A stretch of DNA of 64,000 nucleotides from positions 20,236,310 through 20,300,309 of the forward strand of contig NC_041717.1 of assembly GCF_900700375.1 (NCBI RefSeq). The letters run 5' to 3'. This stretch comes from Denticeps clupeoides. Its lineage: Eukaryota; Chordata; Actinopteri; Clupeiformes; Denticipitidae. Both the position numbers and the translations under genes were made by a program. The notes under the pieces are model-generated. The model had not been told where the DNA came from, made no database searches, and saw only the letters and a list, made by a program, of their open reading frames with translations. Positions 20,192-32,800 of the stretch are shown here, piece after piece (the stretch's first letter is position 1; each line of letters begins with the position of its first letter).

Positions 20192-23100
20192 CTATATGTC
20201 ACACAGCTCCACCGTTGATCCATTATTAATTCCAAACCCAGGATACAGGGGCTGGGTGAAGGTGGTCTGGACTCTGTACAGGAGGGTCATTGTGTCAGAG
20301 ACGCTGTAGAAGGACAGAGTTCCTGCACTGTGGTCCACATACACTCCTATTCTGGAGGAGCTGGAGACTGGAGGGAGTTTTGTCTCAGAGTTGTTATGTC
20401 TGAATGAGCTGCTGGATGTATGGAGAGACAATTTCCAGGATTTGTCATTAAATCCGAACCTGCATTCGTTTCCCTTTCCCTTCCTGCTGATGTCTTTATA
20501 TGAGACTGCTATGGAAACCCGGTATCGACTACACTGAACCTCCCAGTAAGAGCGCCTAGTCACAGCCTGTTTACACAGAACCTGAAACGTATTATCGAAT
20601 CTGCTGGGAAGATCTCGATATGTGTTGGTCTCAAAGGTGCATGTCAATGTTCTGTTGTCCTCGGAGAGACGAATGTTTCCATGAGCTGTTTTCGGATCCA
20701 TTGTGAACCGACAATAATCTGATGAACAAAAGTTAGTGAATGAGTTAAAAAAATGGGCAAGTTCATGGCAAATTAGCCTCGTGAGACCCTGCGTCCTCAT
20801 ATGGGGGACATTACATTTGGAATCCCTTTACCATAATATTTTATCCTGTTGTCCTAATTTAGGGACCTTTGCCCTCTAGTGGTCAGAGAAGTACTGTACA
20901 CAAAACAAAGAAAACAAGATGGCTGCAATATCAATGTACTAATGCTCATTAATATTCAGGTTGAAACTTGTGAAGTTTCACTTAAAAGTCTATGTAGATT
21001 TATGTGTTTTGATGTTTGTGATATTCCCCTTATCCCAAACGGTTAAGGGACATTAAAAACCCACTCCAAACAGACGTTCGGGTCTCAGGAGGATAATCTG
21101 CCCATGGATCTCCAAATCTGATTCATAGTATTTCCGTTTAACTTGACTTGCAAAATTCAACCTCCTAGACTGGAATTGAGAGAGGATGGGACTTACACTT
21201 GAACAACTCTTCTCTGGTCACAGGCTGATGGAGTCGCATGTCTTTCACTGGTAAAACAGTGATATTGAGTTGTTACAAGGCTTCCATCACAGCAAACTGA
21301 TTAGTATTAGTATTGAGTTAGTGAGTTTTACAACCTATCGTAGTAATTCTTTGTCCTTCCTGCATGCAGAAATCTTCCAGCTTGTCTTTCAGGTCAGAGA
21401 ACGATGCATTTACGTGACTGAAAGAGAATCTCTGGTTGACATTGATGTTGCATAAATCTGATAGTCCAAGAGGGGCGCAGAGAGACGGGAAACTCTACAG
21501 AGAGAGACAGAGATGGAGAGAGACTTTAAACACACTTCACTGTTGAGAAGTGAAGAGCAGCTCCATAGCAGAGAAGTTTGTGAGGGACGCCCCCTTCTGT
21601 AGATGTTCAGACAGCAGTCATGTTACCTGGAGGAAATGGATGTGATCCTCTGTGTTTGAAAGCTGCTCCAGCTCAGCGTCTCTCCTCCTTAGATCAGTGA
21701 TCTCCTGCTCCAGTTGGCCCTGGAATTCTTCAACCCGACTCAGTTCAGCCTTCTCCTGATCTCGGATCAGCTCACTCACCTCAGAGTGTCTCCTCTTAAT
21801 GGAGTGGATCATCTGAGTGAAGATCTTCTCACTGTCCATCACTGCTGCCTGTGCAGAGCGCTGTTAGGAGACACAGGGAGAGGACGGGGTCCATTGCAAG
21901 TCGTGAAATTTCTCTCCATCTGCAGATATAACTCGAACTCACCTTCAGTTTTTGTCCAGCTTTTTTCAGAAATTGCACTTTCATTTCAGTTTCCTGGATT
22001 CTCTTTCGGGATTTCCTCTGGATATTTGCCAGTTCTGTCTAGAGTTTATCAGAATAAAACAAATCATTAGATATTACCTTTAAAACACTTATTAGATTAG
22101 ATGATTAGATTAAACTTTATTGTCATTACACATGTACAAGTACAGGGCAACGAAATGTAGTTTAGGTCTAACCAGAAGTGCAATAAGCAGCAAGTGCAGG
22201 ATACAGTTCAAATAAGTTAAGTTATATATATATACATAAAGTGATATGTGCAGTACAAAGTGATATGTGCAGTACAAAGTGATATGTGCAGTGCAGTGAT
22301 TATCAGGAGTGTATGGGGGGGGCAGAGGAGTTCAGCAAGGAAACAGCTCTGGGAAAAAAGCTGTTCCTAAGTCTGCTGGTTCTTGTCCGTGGTAGCCTGA
22401 ACCGTCTGCCTGAAGGCAGGAGAGAGAACAGTTCGTGGGCCGGGTGGGAGGAGTCCTTAAGAATACTGCGAGCGCGACGCAGGCAGTGCTTCCTCTGGAT
22501 GTCCTCAATGGATGGAAGTGGAGTCCCTGTGATGCGCTGGGCAGTTTTCACCACCCGCTGCATCGCCTTACGCTCAGCAACAGTGCAGCTTCCATACCAC
22601 ACTGTGAAACAGCTGGTAAGGATGCTCTCTATTGTAGAGCGGTAAAAGTTCAACAGGATGGTAGTGGGTAGCTGGTTCTTATTTAATGTTCTCAAGAAGA
22701 AGAGGCGCTGGTGAGCCTTCTTGACCAGGCTGGAGGTGTTAATGCTCCAGGACAGGTCCTCTGAGATGTGGGTCCCCAGGAACTTGAAGGATGTAACAGG
22801 CTGCACAGTTATCCCATTGATGTGGATGGGATCATGCGAGCCTCTTCTCTCCCTCCTGAAGTCCACAATGAGCTCCTTGGTCTTGGTGGTGTTTAGGAGA
22901 AGATTATTTTCTGTGCACCAAGTGGCCAGATGCTGGACCTCCTCCCTGTAGGCAGTCTCATCGTTGTTGTCGATGAGACCTATCACCGTGGTGTCATCTG
23001 CAAACTTAATAACGGAGTTTGATCCATACATAGGTCGGCAGTCGTGGGTGAAGAGGGAGTAGAGGAAGGGGCTCAGCACACAGCCCTGTGGTACACCAGT

Positions 23101-25127
23101 GTTGAGCGTGACAGTAGTGGAGCGGATGTGGCCTGACCTTACATGCTGTGGTCTGCTGGTCAGAAAGTCCATAATCCAGTTGCAAAGTGAGGTGTTGATG
23201 TCCAGGGCTCTAAGTTTAGAGATTAACTTAGAGGGGATGACAGTGTTAAATGCTGAGCTGAAATCAACAAACAGCATACGTGCATATGTGTTTTGCTTGT
23301 CCAGGTGTGTGAGTACAGAGTGCAGCGCTATGGAGGCTGCATCCTCTGTGCTCCTATTGCTGCGGTACGCAAACTGGTGTGGGTCCAGAGTTGGTGGGAG
23401 AAAGTCCCTCAGATGTGCCAGGACTAACCGCTCGAAGCACTTCATGATTATGGGTGTAAGTGCTACAGGGCGGTAGTCATTCAGGCATGTTGGGCTAGAA
23501 TGTTTCGGCACTGGCACAATGGAGGTGGATTTGAGGCATGTTGGAACAGCTGCTTGGGCGAGGGACATGTTAAAAATGTATGTGAATACGCCAGCGAGCT
23601 GCTCTGCACATGCTCTAAGTACGCGCCCCGGGATGCCGTCTGCGTGCGTTGATCCGGCTCAGTGCAGTGCAAACATCTGAGGAGGTGAATGTGATGGGCG
23701 AGTGGTCGGTAGAGGAGGGGATCTTGACAGCAGGTTGCTTGTTGTCTCTTTCAAAGCGAGCTTAAAAGTCATTAAGCTCATTCAGAAAGAGGATATTTGT
23801 GGTTGCCTTCAGCAGGAGACGCACCTTCTTGTTCATCCAAGGCTTCTAGTTTGGGTATGTGGTGATCTGTTTCTGAGTAGTAACAGTGTCTATGGTGGTG
23901 TTAATGTAATCCAGAACAGAGGAGGTGTAGATGTCGATGTCCGTGTGAGAGCCACAGGTGGCCTGTGAAGCAAACATACTCCAGTCTGTGTGTTGGAACC
24001 TGTCCTGGAGTGTGATGTCAGCCCCCGCTGACCACACTTTGATGGTCCTCACTGATGGATGTGAATGTGTTATCGTAACATGAAATTGACAATACATTAT
24101 GAAGCATGTAATGCCTTCTGTCTGACCATACACTTTGCAGGCCTCACCCATTAGATGCCACTACTGGTCTGTTCAATAGTATGCTGTCTGAAAATTACCT
24201 TCGGTTTTCCCCTTGGCTTTTCCACTATACCAGTCTTGCCAGATCCTAAATGTTGAACCAGCAGTTTAAAATTGTCTTTCTTTTTCAGAAAAATTATTTC
24301 CATTCAGACTTTCCTCAGAAACTCTGCTTCAATAACACATATTATCATAGACTGTGCATATTATAATGCAGAAGACAACTTTTACCTACAGAACGTAAGT
24401 AAAAACCACCTCTGGGCAGAACAGTGCCTCTACCTAAAAACAGAGGTCTTTCTCTCATTCGTTTCTGTGAGTCTGATGGCAAATAGACACCAGGAGTGAA
24501 CTTTCAGGAAGTCAATCAAGAGATCTGACAGATTTGCAGGAATAGATTAGTCCTTACTTCTTGTTCCGCTCTCTCATCTGCAGCAGTCACTGTATCATGA
24601 TGTTTGTGATCATCCACCAGACACATCAAGCAAATGAATTTCCGATCAGTACGACAAAAGACCTCCAGCAGCTTGTGATGCTGAGAGCAGATCTTCTCCT
24701 GCAGTCGTCCAGTAGCGTCAGTCACCGCGTGTTTTCCTCCTGGATTTACTTCATTATGAAGTTTGAAGTGAGTCTCACAGTAAGAGACCAGACACACCAG
24801 GCAGGACTTGACAGCTTTGACTTTTCTCCCAGTGCAGACGTCACACTCCACATCTCCAGGTCCAGCGTAACAGAGAGCACGAGGAGCAGCCATCCTCCTT
24901 TTTTCCACCAGCATTGCAATGATGTGGTTCTCTTGAAGAACGGGTCTCGGTGAGAAGGTTTCCCTGCACTGTGGACAGCTGAAGACGCCCTTCTGCTCTT
25001 CTTCATCCCAGAATCTCGAAATGCAGGTCATGCAGTAACTGTGTCCACAGGGAAGTCCTATGGGATGTTTCAGTAGATCCAGACAGATCAGACAGGAAAA
25101 CAAATTCTGAGTGTTTGAATCTGCCAT
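20192..25127 (-). CDS. TRIM E3 ubiquitin ligase A (RING, B-box, coiled coil, B30.2)
   Basis: Six exons on the minus strand, 24558-25127, 21943-22038, 21627-21860, 21335-21494, 21197-21247 and 20192-20718, keep frame and give 545 residues. Residues 1-190 hold the C3HC4 RING ([20 protein letters not shown]) and two B-box-like zinc motifs ([27 protein letters not shown]). The 96- and 234-nt exons are coiled coil (ending DHIHFLQ). The short exon ends PVTREELFK. The last exon is PRY-SPRY (LDP-like [33 protein letters not shown]). Start chosen at MADSN because it directly precedes the RING; an upstream in-frame Met exists. Such fish TRIMs ubiquitinate targets in antiviral signalling; target unknown. 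Intron 1 holds a CR1-group LINE. Resembles TRIM25/TRIM16-like and finTRIM genes; no one-to-one orthologue claimed. Confidence 0.9.
22090..24150 (-). mobile_element. CR1-group (Rex1/L2-like) LINE in TRIM A intron 1
   Basis: A 421-codon frame at 22303-23568 has reverse transcriptase motifs [47 protein letters not shown] and [10 protein letters not shown], then the C-terminal [18 protein letters not shown]. Upstream frames at 23481-24151 continue the ORF in pieces, so the copy is 5'-truncated and interrupted. The 3' end is AACTTTATTGTCATTACACA on the plus strand at 22114. Same orientation as the host gene. Confidence 0.88.
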
Positions 25128-25407
25128 TTTGCTGCTACAGCTGACTGGCACTCTCCCACTGAACTGGAGCAACAAAGGATGTCACTTTCACTTTCATTTC
25201 TTTAGAAACTGAATGTAGGAGGAGTTATTACCATTTCTGTAACACGGGGTGATGAGCAGATGGGAAACATCTGCACTGATGTTCTGATCGGGGAGTTTCA
25301 CAAAGCACTTCCGTTAAAGGTGCAAAGCATTTCTTGTAAAGTCACCATAATGATAAACCGTTACTTTTTCAGATTGTTTGCTTTGCACTTTGAAACCTTC
25401 AGACATG

Positions 25408-25605
25408 ACAAAAGTCAAGTGATTGTCATTGTGAATCCACAGCACGCGGTGACACAATGAAATGTGTCCTCTGCATTTAAATGTGTCCTCTGCATTGGTG
25501 AGCTGTGGGCAGCCATGACAGGCGCCCAGGGAGCAGTGTGTGGGGATGGTGCTTTGCTCAGAGCTTGGATCAGGATTCGAACCGGCAACCTTCTGATTTC
25601 TGATT
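25408..25605 (-). repeat. SINE family A
   Basis: Tail AAGTGATTGTCATTGTGAAT, body GGCGCCCAGGGAGCAGTGTG and B-box GATTCGAACC are present; the A-box head is replaced by the next copy. Confidence 0.8.
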
Positions 25606-25862
25606 AAGTGAAGAAAGTGAAGTGATTGTCACATGTTATACACAGCAGCACAGCACACAGTGCACACAGTGAAATTTGTCCTCTGCATTTAACCCATCAC
25701 CCTGAGTGAGCAGTGGGCAGCCATGACAGGCGCCCGGGGAGCAGTGTGTGGGGACGGTGCTTTGCTCAGTGGCACCTCAGTGGTACCTTGGCGGGTCCGG
25801 ATTCGAACCGGCAGCCTTCTGATTACGGGCCCGCTTCCTTAACCGCTAGGCCACCACTGCCC
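25606..25862 (-). repeat. SINE family A, near full length
   Basis: Complete from AAGTGAAGTGATTGTCACAT to the head GCTAGGCCACCACTGCCCC. It lies head-to-tail with the preceding copy. Confidence 0.88.
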
Positions 25863-25869
25863 CTAACCG

Positions 25870-27535
25870 CTAGGCTAATCAGACGCTCGACATGTGAAGT
25901 AGTAAACAAAAAGAAAATGGCCCGATGGCTAAAACATGCAGAATTCAAAGAACAGAACAATGATCCTGTCCCGTGTGGTGCCCTGGGCGAACACCCCCCC
26001 TGGCACCACTCCACCCAAATATGGGTGTGACAGAATTTGGAGTGCTCAAAGACGTTGAAGTTAGCTCCTTATTCAAAGCTCCTTATTCGAATTGTCTGTT
26101 CCACCTGAAACACTGCAGGCTGCAATTCTAGTTCTTTTACATGGAAATGTCCATATTTATCATAAATCTATGTGCACATGAGCAATGTTCCCAGGTCAGT
26201 TTTACAGTGAAAAATGTTTTGGGCCAAAAAGGTATTAGTTGATATTTTTACCCTTAACAAGTGTGTTTTCATTGGCCCAGAGCTTTTGTAAAAGAATGAC
26301 ATTCATCCATCCAATGCACAGTTTCCACATGAAACTTTGGGCCAGACAGGTAACACTTGATACCATTTCTAATAGTTCAGGATGTTGAGCGGGCAGAGAG
26401 ATCCCCACCGTATGCAGATTTAAAACGTGCTTCATTTCTGAAGCAGATTTCCTGGCTGTAAACTTTGCTGAACTAAACCCCCTACAGGCGCAATTCAGAT
26501 ACCGCAGCCTGCTGAGCAGTATTTGAGGTGGAACTGATAAATCCATTTCCATCCTTTCATATTACATGGATTACACAGCAACGGGGGAAGCATTCACCCT
26601 GTGCCTGACAGAGTCTTTATGGAAGAGCGGGATGAAGATATCCTGTCACAATCCGGACATTTCCCGGTCCTCCTGATTGTGTGCACATCTCGTTACGTGT
26701 ACTGTCTTCGTTTGGTCATTCGTCTTTTAACCTTGTTTCGTTTGTGCAGAAGGTGTGGATGCCCGAAGCTCGCCTCACGTCTCCTGGTGGGGTCATGTAT
26801 GTCGGTTTCCCTGTTTTCCTGGAGCAAATTAAAGGGCAATCCTGGAAGAAGACCTGTTAGAACAACAAAATGATTTATGTCGTATATAGCCCATAATCAC
26901 ATACAGTATGTCTCAATGTGCTTTGACAGGAGCTACAGTTGATAATCCGCACACTTGACACATCTGCACACACGGAAAAAGGAAGAATTGTTGGGAAGGA
27001 GTGATACAGAGAGGGACGCCCTTCCAGGGTACAGTGAGCCTGCAAGTGGTGTCAGTGCAGGGCTGGTGACAATTTGTCAAAGAAAAGAAAAAAGTCCAAC
27101 AGTTGGTAGTGTTGGAAGAGGTTATGACGCAGAATGGAAAAAGAGCGCGTGTTGGTGGGAACTGACGACCTTAGACTCAGCACCGCATGGATGCTGATGT
27201 TCATGAGGAAATGACGAGATGATGAGACGGTGGAGAAGGGTTGAAAAGAAGATGAGTCCTTTGATGATAGCTGGAGGAAAAGTCGGCCTAGTCGGTTTGC
27301 TATTCAGGGCAATCAATGACTGAGCAGCTGGCAGCGGCCATCTTGCCAATTTTGGGGAATTGCGTTACCTGTTTTTTCTGAGGAGACTGCACTTAGATTC
27401 CAGGTACAGGTGCGTGTGATCAAGGCCGATTACTTCCCAGTATAAACCCGCCTGAGCCGGATCCTGAGTCGTCCTCCATCACCAAGACAGAGGTGTGTGG
27501 TATCTGTGTGCAAACTGTGAGTACTGTTGGGTGAC
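25870..27535. other. No gene recognised
   Basis: Small frames here have no recognisable domains. 26630-26850 and 27400-27520 (GTATAAACCCGCC) have the look of promoter or long-terminal-repeat relics, but paired ends could not be established. Confidence 0.35.
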
Positions 27536-27537
27536 AG

Positions 27538-27692
27538 GGTGGTAGTAGCCTAGTGGTTAACACACTCGCCTATGAACCAGAAGACCCGGGTTCAAATCCC
27601 ACTTACTACCATTGTGTCCCTGAACAAGACACTGTCCCTGTAACTACTGATTGTAAGTCACTCTGGATAAGGCCGTCTGATAAATGCTGTAA
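27538..27692 (+). repeat. SINE family B
   Basis: GGTGGTAGTAGCCTAGTGGT head, GGTTCAAATCCC B-box, and GTCACTCTGGATAAGGCCGT, CTGATAAATGCTGTAA tail. Confidence 0.85.
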
Positions 27693-27699
27693 GTGTACT

Positions 27700-29580
27700 G
27701 TTGGAAGTTATATGTGGCTTCTCTCTTGTCCCTCCTCCAGATCCTAGTCATCACGGGAATGAATACTTTTTCAAGGCACTGTTTTAATATATGAGGAAGG
27801 AAGTCTCTTTGAAGTGTATCAATTGTCTTTCATGTTCTTTCACTTCAGACAGTAGGTACCGTAACTTCCTGAACACTTCCAGATGAAACAGCTGCAAAAG
27901 AGATGGCACATCGGGGCACCAGCACCTGAACTAGGTGAGTGAGTATGTTCAAACGCTTTAATAACCTGTTAAATCCATCTGCCCACAGATTAGTACCACC
28001 AAATATCCACTGAATGGTGAAATTGTGGAGGACTATTTTTGTTTTTGAATTAACTTTATAATCTGAGTGACTCAAAATGTTGAAACCTTGGAGATGACAA
28101 CCAGTGTGCATGTGAGTAGGGTTCGTGCACCGAGCTGGGCAGGTCAGTGGTATTTTTAAGCAAACTGTCAAACTTCTCAGGAAGTATGTGCAGAATAACT
28201 TTGTTTCATCTTAATGACCTGCAGATAAGAAGGTACAGAAAACTTTCCTCTGCTTCTACCGTGTCCCGTTAGATTCTTGCATTATTACTTTTTTAATTTT
28301 ATTTTATTATTTTTTTTATTCTAAGGAAGCTCAAACGTACACAGTCTACCTTTATTAACAGCATTTGTTCGTTTCATTAGAGGAGAAAAGCTTGTTTTTT
28401 GGACCCATTCGCCCTGCTTTCTGTTTACAAGAACTCAAAACCACATCCTGGCAGTTCATGCTTCATGTGCACTGTCTCCTTTTTGGTGTTTGACTTGTCT
28501 CTTTTAATTGTCTCTGCTGGCTCTGCCTGCTACGTGTTGACTGACCGCCTAAACATACATCAGGAGGCCTAGTGTCCAGCAGGTCTGATAGAGATGGTTG
28601 AGGTCGAATTGTTTTATAAATCTGCGTGTGTGTGTGTGTGTGTGTGTGCTAGTTCAGTTGTGCCATAATACCGACCTCCCTTTGTTGGCATTAGTATGGA
28701 TTTTTTTTTTTTTTTGGTGGATGTTCTTTCAGTTTCTTGCCAGCCAGAATTCACCAAGCAACGTCATTATGATTATGTTCTGCACTGCATTGATGCAGAA
28801 TAGTCCACGTCTGCGATGCATCGATTATATGATTAATTTCAGCACCCCTAGTACTATGGATTGGACTAAGACCTGTATAAAAGCAAAAACATTTTTCCTA
28901 ATAGCAGACCTTAAAGAAGCTGTTTTATCTGTTGTCTCTGAACATTGGGTGGTGTGAAGCTGAATTGCTCATCTGCTGTATTTTTGTCATCTGTAGAATA
29001 CAAAGTGAGACGTCAAGATAAGATCATGACTTGACTACCAATATGGGCAGAGAAACAAGTAAGGTTTATTGGTTTTTGACCATGTTTTTAAACTTACGTA
29101 GCAGATGCTTACTTACTGTTTGGCAGGGTTGGAAATAGTACAGAAAGCACACAAAAAGACAATATATACAGACAAAAAATATACCTTTTATATAACAGTC
29201 TGACGGTTATTTAATGTGACTACTTACCATAACGTTTATATATGAGAATTATATATTTGAATCTCCAAAGCTTCGTAATTTCATCTCTCTGTGTACGAGA
29301 TGAAAATAAACTTTGACTTTGACAAACTGGCCTTTTCATTAATCTAATTAATCACTACCCAATCTGGCAACACTGTCAACACACTGCCAATGCATTTTTT
29401 CCCCCCAAAATGTTGTACACACAGCTACCTGGAACCAGTTCTCTCTGGAACCAATTTTAGAAGATAACCATTCTAGGTCCATTGAAATGCGGTGTCCATG
29501 TGGACCGAACGTCAGACCGGACAGAAATGTTCCCATTTTAGAGAAAAACGTTCTAGTGAGGATGGGGCCTTAATTTGAGG
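27700..29580. other. No gene recognised (upstream of the NLR)
   Basis: Contains a GT microsatellite (28626-28649) and, at 29583-29640, a TTGAAGTTTATTGTCATATG trace similar to the CR1-group LINE 3' end at 22114. I looked here for an N-terminal exon of the NLR and found none I could support. Confidence 0.4.
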
Positions 29581-29808
29581 TTGAAGTTTATTGTCATATG
29601 TACAAAGTACAGCGTACAGAGCACAATGTACACGGTGAAAAGTAGCAAATTAGATTTTATTACAGGTTAAATTACAGACTTTAAATATACTCTAGGTACC
29701 ACCCCCAGCAAAAAAAAAAAGCTATGTACAGTTTCATGAATACCTGTAATTACTTCCTTCCACCCGTGCTGTATGCTCACAATATTGAATGTTCTTTTGT
29801 ATTGAAAG

Positions 29809-32800
29809 GACCTGAAGACCTACAAGGGGTCAAAAACAGTCACAAAAAAAGCATGAAGACAAAGGTTGAGGTCGTTTGGGAAGGTGGCACGAAGACAGAA
29901 AACCGAACGCTCCTGAACAGCATCTACACAGATCTGTACATCACAGAGGGTCCAAGTCAGGGGACAAATGCAGAACATGAGGTACAGCAGATTGAAAAGA
30001 AACAGAGGGGACGAGCGCGAGACATGGCCATCAACTACAAAGACATCTTTAAACCCTTACCTGGACAAGAGAAAACCATTAAAACTGTGATGACCCAGGG
30101 TGTTGCAGGAATAGGAAAAACCATGTCCGTGCACAAGTTCATCCTGGACTGGGCAGAAGACAAAGCAAACCAAGATGTAGATTTCATCTTCCTGCTTCCT
30201 TTCCGGGAACTGAATCTGATTCAGAACCAGCACTGCAGTCTTCATGAGCTTCTGCAAAAATTCCACAAGGAGCTGAAAAACTCTGAGAAATATGTGGACT
30301 GCAAGCTAGTTTTCATCTTTGATGGTCTGGATGAAAGCAGGCTTCAGCTAAACCTCAACACTAAAGGAAAGTGTGACGCCACAAGGTCATCAGAGAGTGA
30401 CACGGCGTGCTTTACTGTGAACGTGATCATCCGAAACCTCATTGAAGGGAAACTCCTTCCCAATGCACTCATATGGATCACATCGCGGCCAGCAGCGGTG
30501 GGAAAGATTCCCGCTGAGCTCATCAGCCAGGTGACGGAAATGCGAGGATTCAACGATGAGCAGAAGGATGCGTACTTCAGGAAAAGGGTCAGGGACGGGA
30601 GTCTCGCTGAAAAAATCATCTCGCAAATAAAGCTGTCAAGGAGCCTCTACATCATGTGCCACATCCCCATCTTCTGCTGGATTTCGGCTACGGTTCTTCA
30701 GGCGGTCCTGGGAAAGGACAACGAGAAAGGAATCCCCAGAACTCTGACTGCGATGTTCGCACACTTCCTGATTATCCAGACAACAACGAAGAACCAGAAG
30801 TACGATGAGGGCCACGAAGGGAATCTGGGCCACCAGAGGGTTCTGCAGTCAAATAAAGAGAGTATTCTGAAGTTGGCCAAACTAGCCTTTATACAACTTG
30901 AGAAGGGACAAATCTTGTTCTATGCAGAAGACCTAGAAGACTGTGGAATAGATGCCAGCGATGCCACAGTCTGCTCTGGGATGTGCTCTCAGATCTTTAA
31001 GGAAGAATCTGAGTTTCAGCTGAAGAAGATCTACTGCTTTGTGCACCTGAGCATCCAGGAGTTCCTTGCCGCCTTCCATGTGTTCTACTCCTACGTGAAC
31101 AGCGACATGGAGGCACTGAGGACTTTGGTCACAAGGCCGGCATCCTGGTTCTGTATAAAGAGGAGACTCTCTTTGTACGCTTTGCTGAATGCCGTTGTGG
31201 ATAAATCCTTAGAGAGTGAAAATGGACATCTGGACCTTTTCCTCCGCTTCCTCATGGGAATCTCACTAGAGTCCAACCAGGAACTCCTTCACGGCATTCT
31301 GTCCTCAACAGTGAGCAGCTCAGAGAGCCTCCAGGGAACGAGCCGCCACATCAAGGAGAAAGTAAGCGGCGAGACGTCTGAACCAGTGTCCCCAGAACGA
31401 GCCTGGAACCTTTTGTACTGCTTGCTTGAAGTAAACGACACCTCGCTGCACGAAGAATTGGACAACTATGTGAAATCAAATAAGCGCCTCTCACCTGCCC
31501 ACTGCTCAGCCCTGGCCTATATTCTCTTGGCATCAGAGGACGTCAAGGACGAGCTTGACGTCGATAAATACAACACCAGCAGCATGGGCCGGGAGCGGCT
31601 GATACCAGCAGTGAAGATTTGCAGAAAGGCTCGGTGAGATCCTGGTTCCATGTCTATGCTGCTGAATTCTAGGAGGCAGGCATCCGTCATTCGCACCAGA
31701 ACTAAAATGTCTCCAAAGGTTAAAGACGCTTGTGCAATGTGTAAGAATTGATTTAGATGTTGTTCCATTACTGACGTGGCCATGACCAGCATGCAAGCAG
31801 TGTCCTGCAATATCATGGTGCACCTGAAGAGGCGATAGTGAGTTACTGTAATGCCAAGTCGAATCGCGCCTAAATCCTAAATTATGCACTTCTGACATTT
31901 TTCGATCATATTGGATAGACTCTGTGTTCTCTCTTGGCAGCCTGGTTGATTGTAATCTCACTGAAACATCGAGCAAGATTGTAGCATCGGCTCTGCAGGA
32001 CCCAAATTCATACCTGACGGAGCTCAACCTGAGCTTCAACGACCTGCAGCATGGAGAAGAGCAGATCGCTCAAGGACTGGCGTCACCATTCTGCAAACTG
32101 ACGAATCTCAGGTTTGATCACATCGGCAACAAATCAAAAACACATGGCGAGATAAGACAAAGCCACCGTTTAGGGGGCAGTGGTGGCCTAGTGGATAAGG
32201 AAGCGGACCTGCAATCAGAAGGTTGCAGGTTCGAGTCCCGAACCGCCAAGGAGATGGTTAAATGCAGAGGACACTTTTCTTTGTGTGCACTTGAGTGGAG
32301 ACTTTACTGTAAAATATACAGTGAGAAAGTGTTAGTTATTAGTGCAAATACTGTTTATTTCAACAACTGATGTTTGCTGTATTAGGGACTTCATTTTTAA
32401 GTCAACTTATGAAATAATTGTGTATTTTACAAACATTATTTCTCTTTTCTTAAATACAGTTTTTAACTATGGCATTATACAGTATTTCACCATTAAAGTG
32501 ACAGACATTTTTCACAATGTGGAGTGTCATACAGACTCACAAAAAACTTACTGAAGAACAGTAACGAATTATATTTACTTTGTTACTGTCCACCACTAGA
32601 TTTATATAAACATTAATTTATATATATACATGTACTATTACGCACATCATAGGTCAATCATTTGAGTCTTTGAGGCTTAATCGTGTGAAAGTGAAGTCAT
32701 TGTGAAACACTGCAGCACAGCAGTGCCTAGAGGTTAAGGAAGCGGCCTCGTAATCAGAAGGTTGCGGGTTCGAATCCCGAACCGCCAAGGTGCCACTGAG

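Noticed and set aside
26630-27520. Possible LTR or promoter relic (TGTCACAATCC near 26646, GTATAAACCC near 27450)
   Set aside because: No paired terminal repeats or coding interior could be found, so it is not listed as an element.
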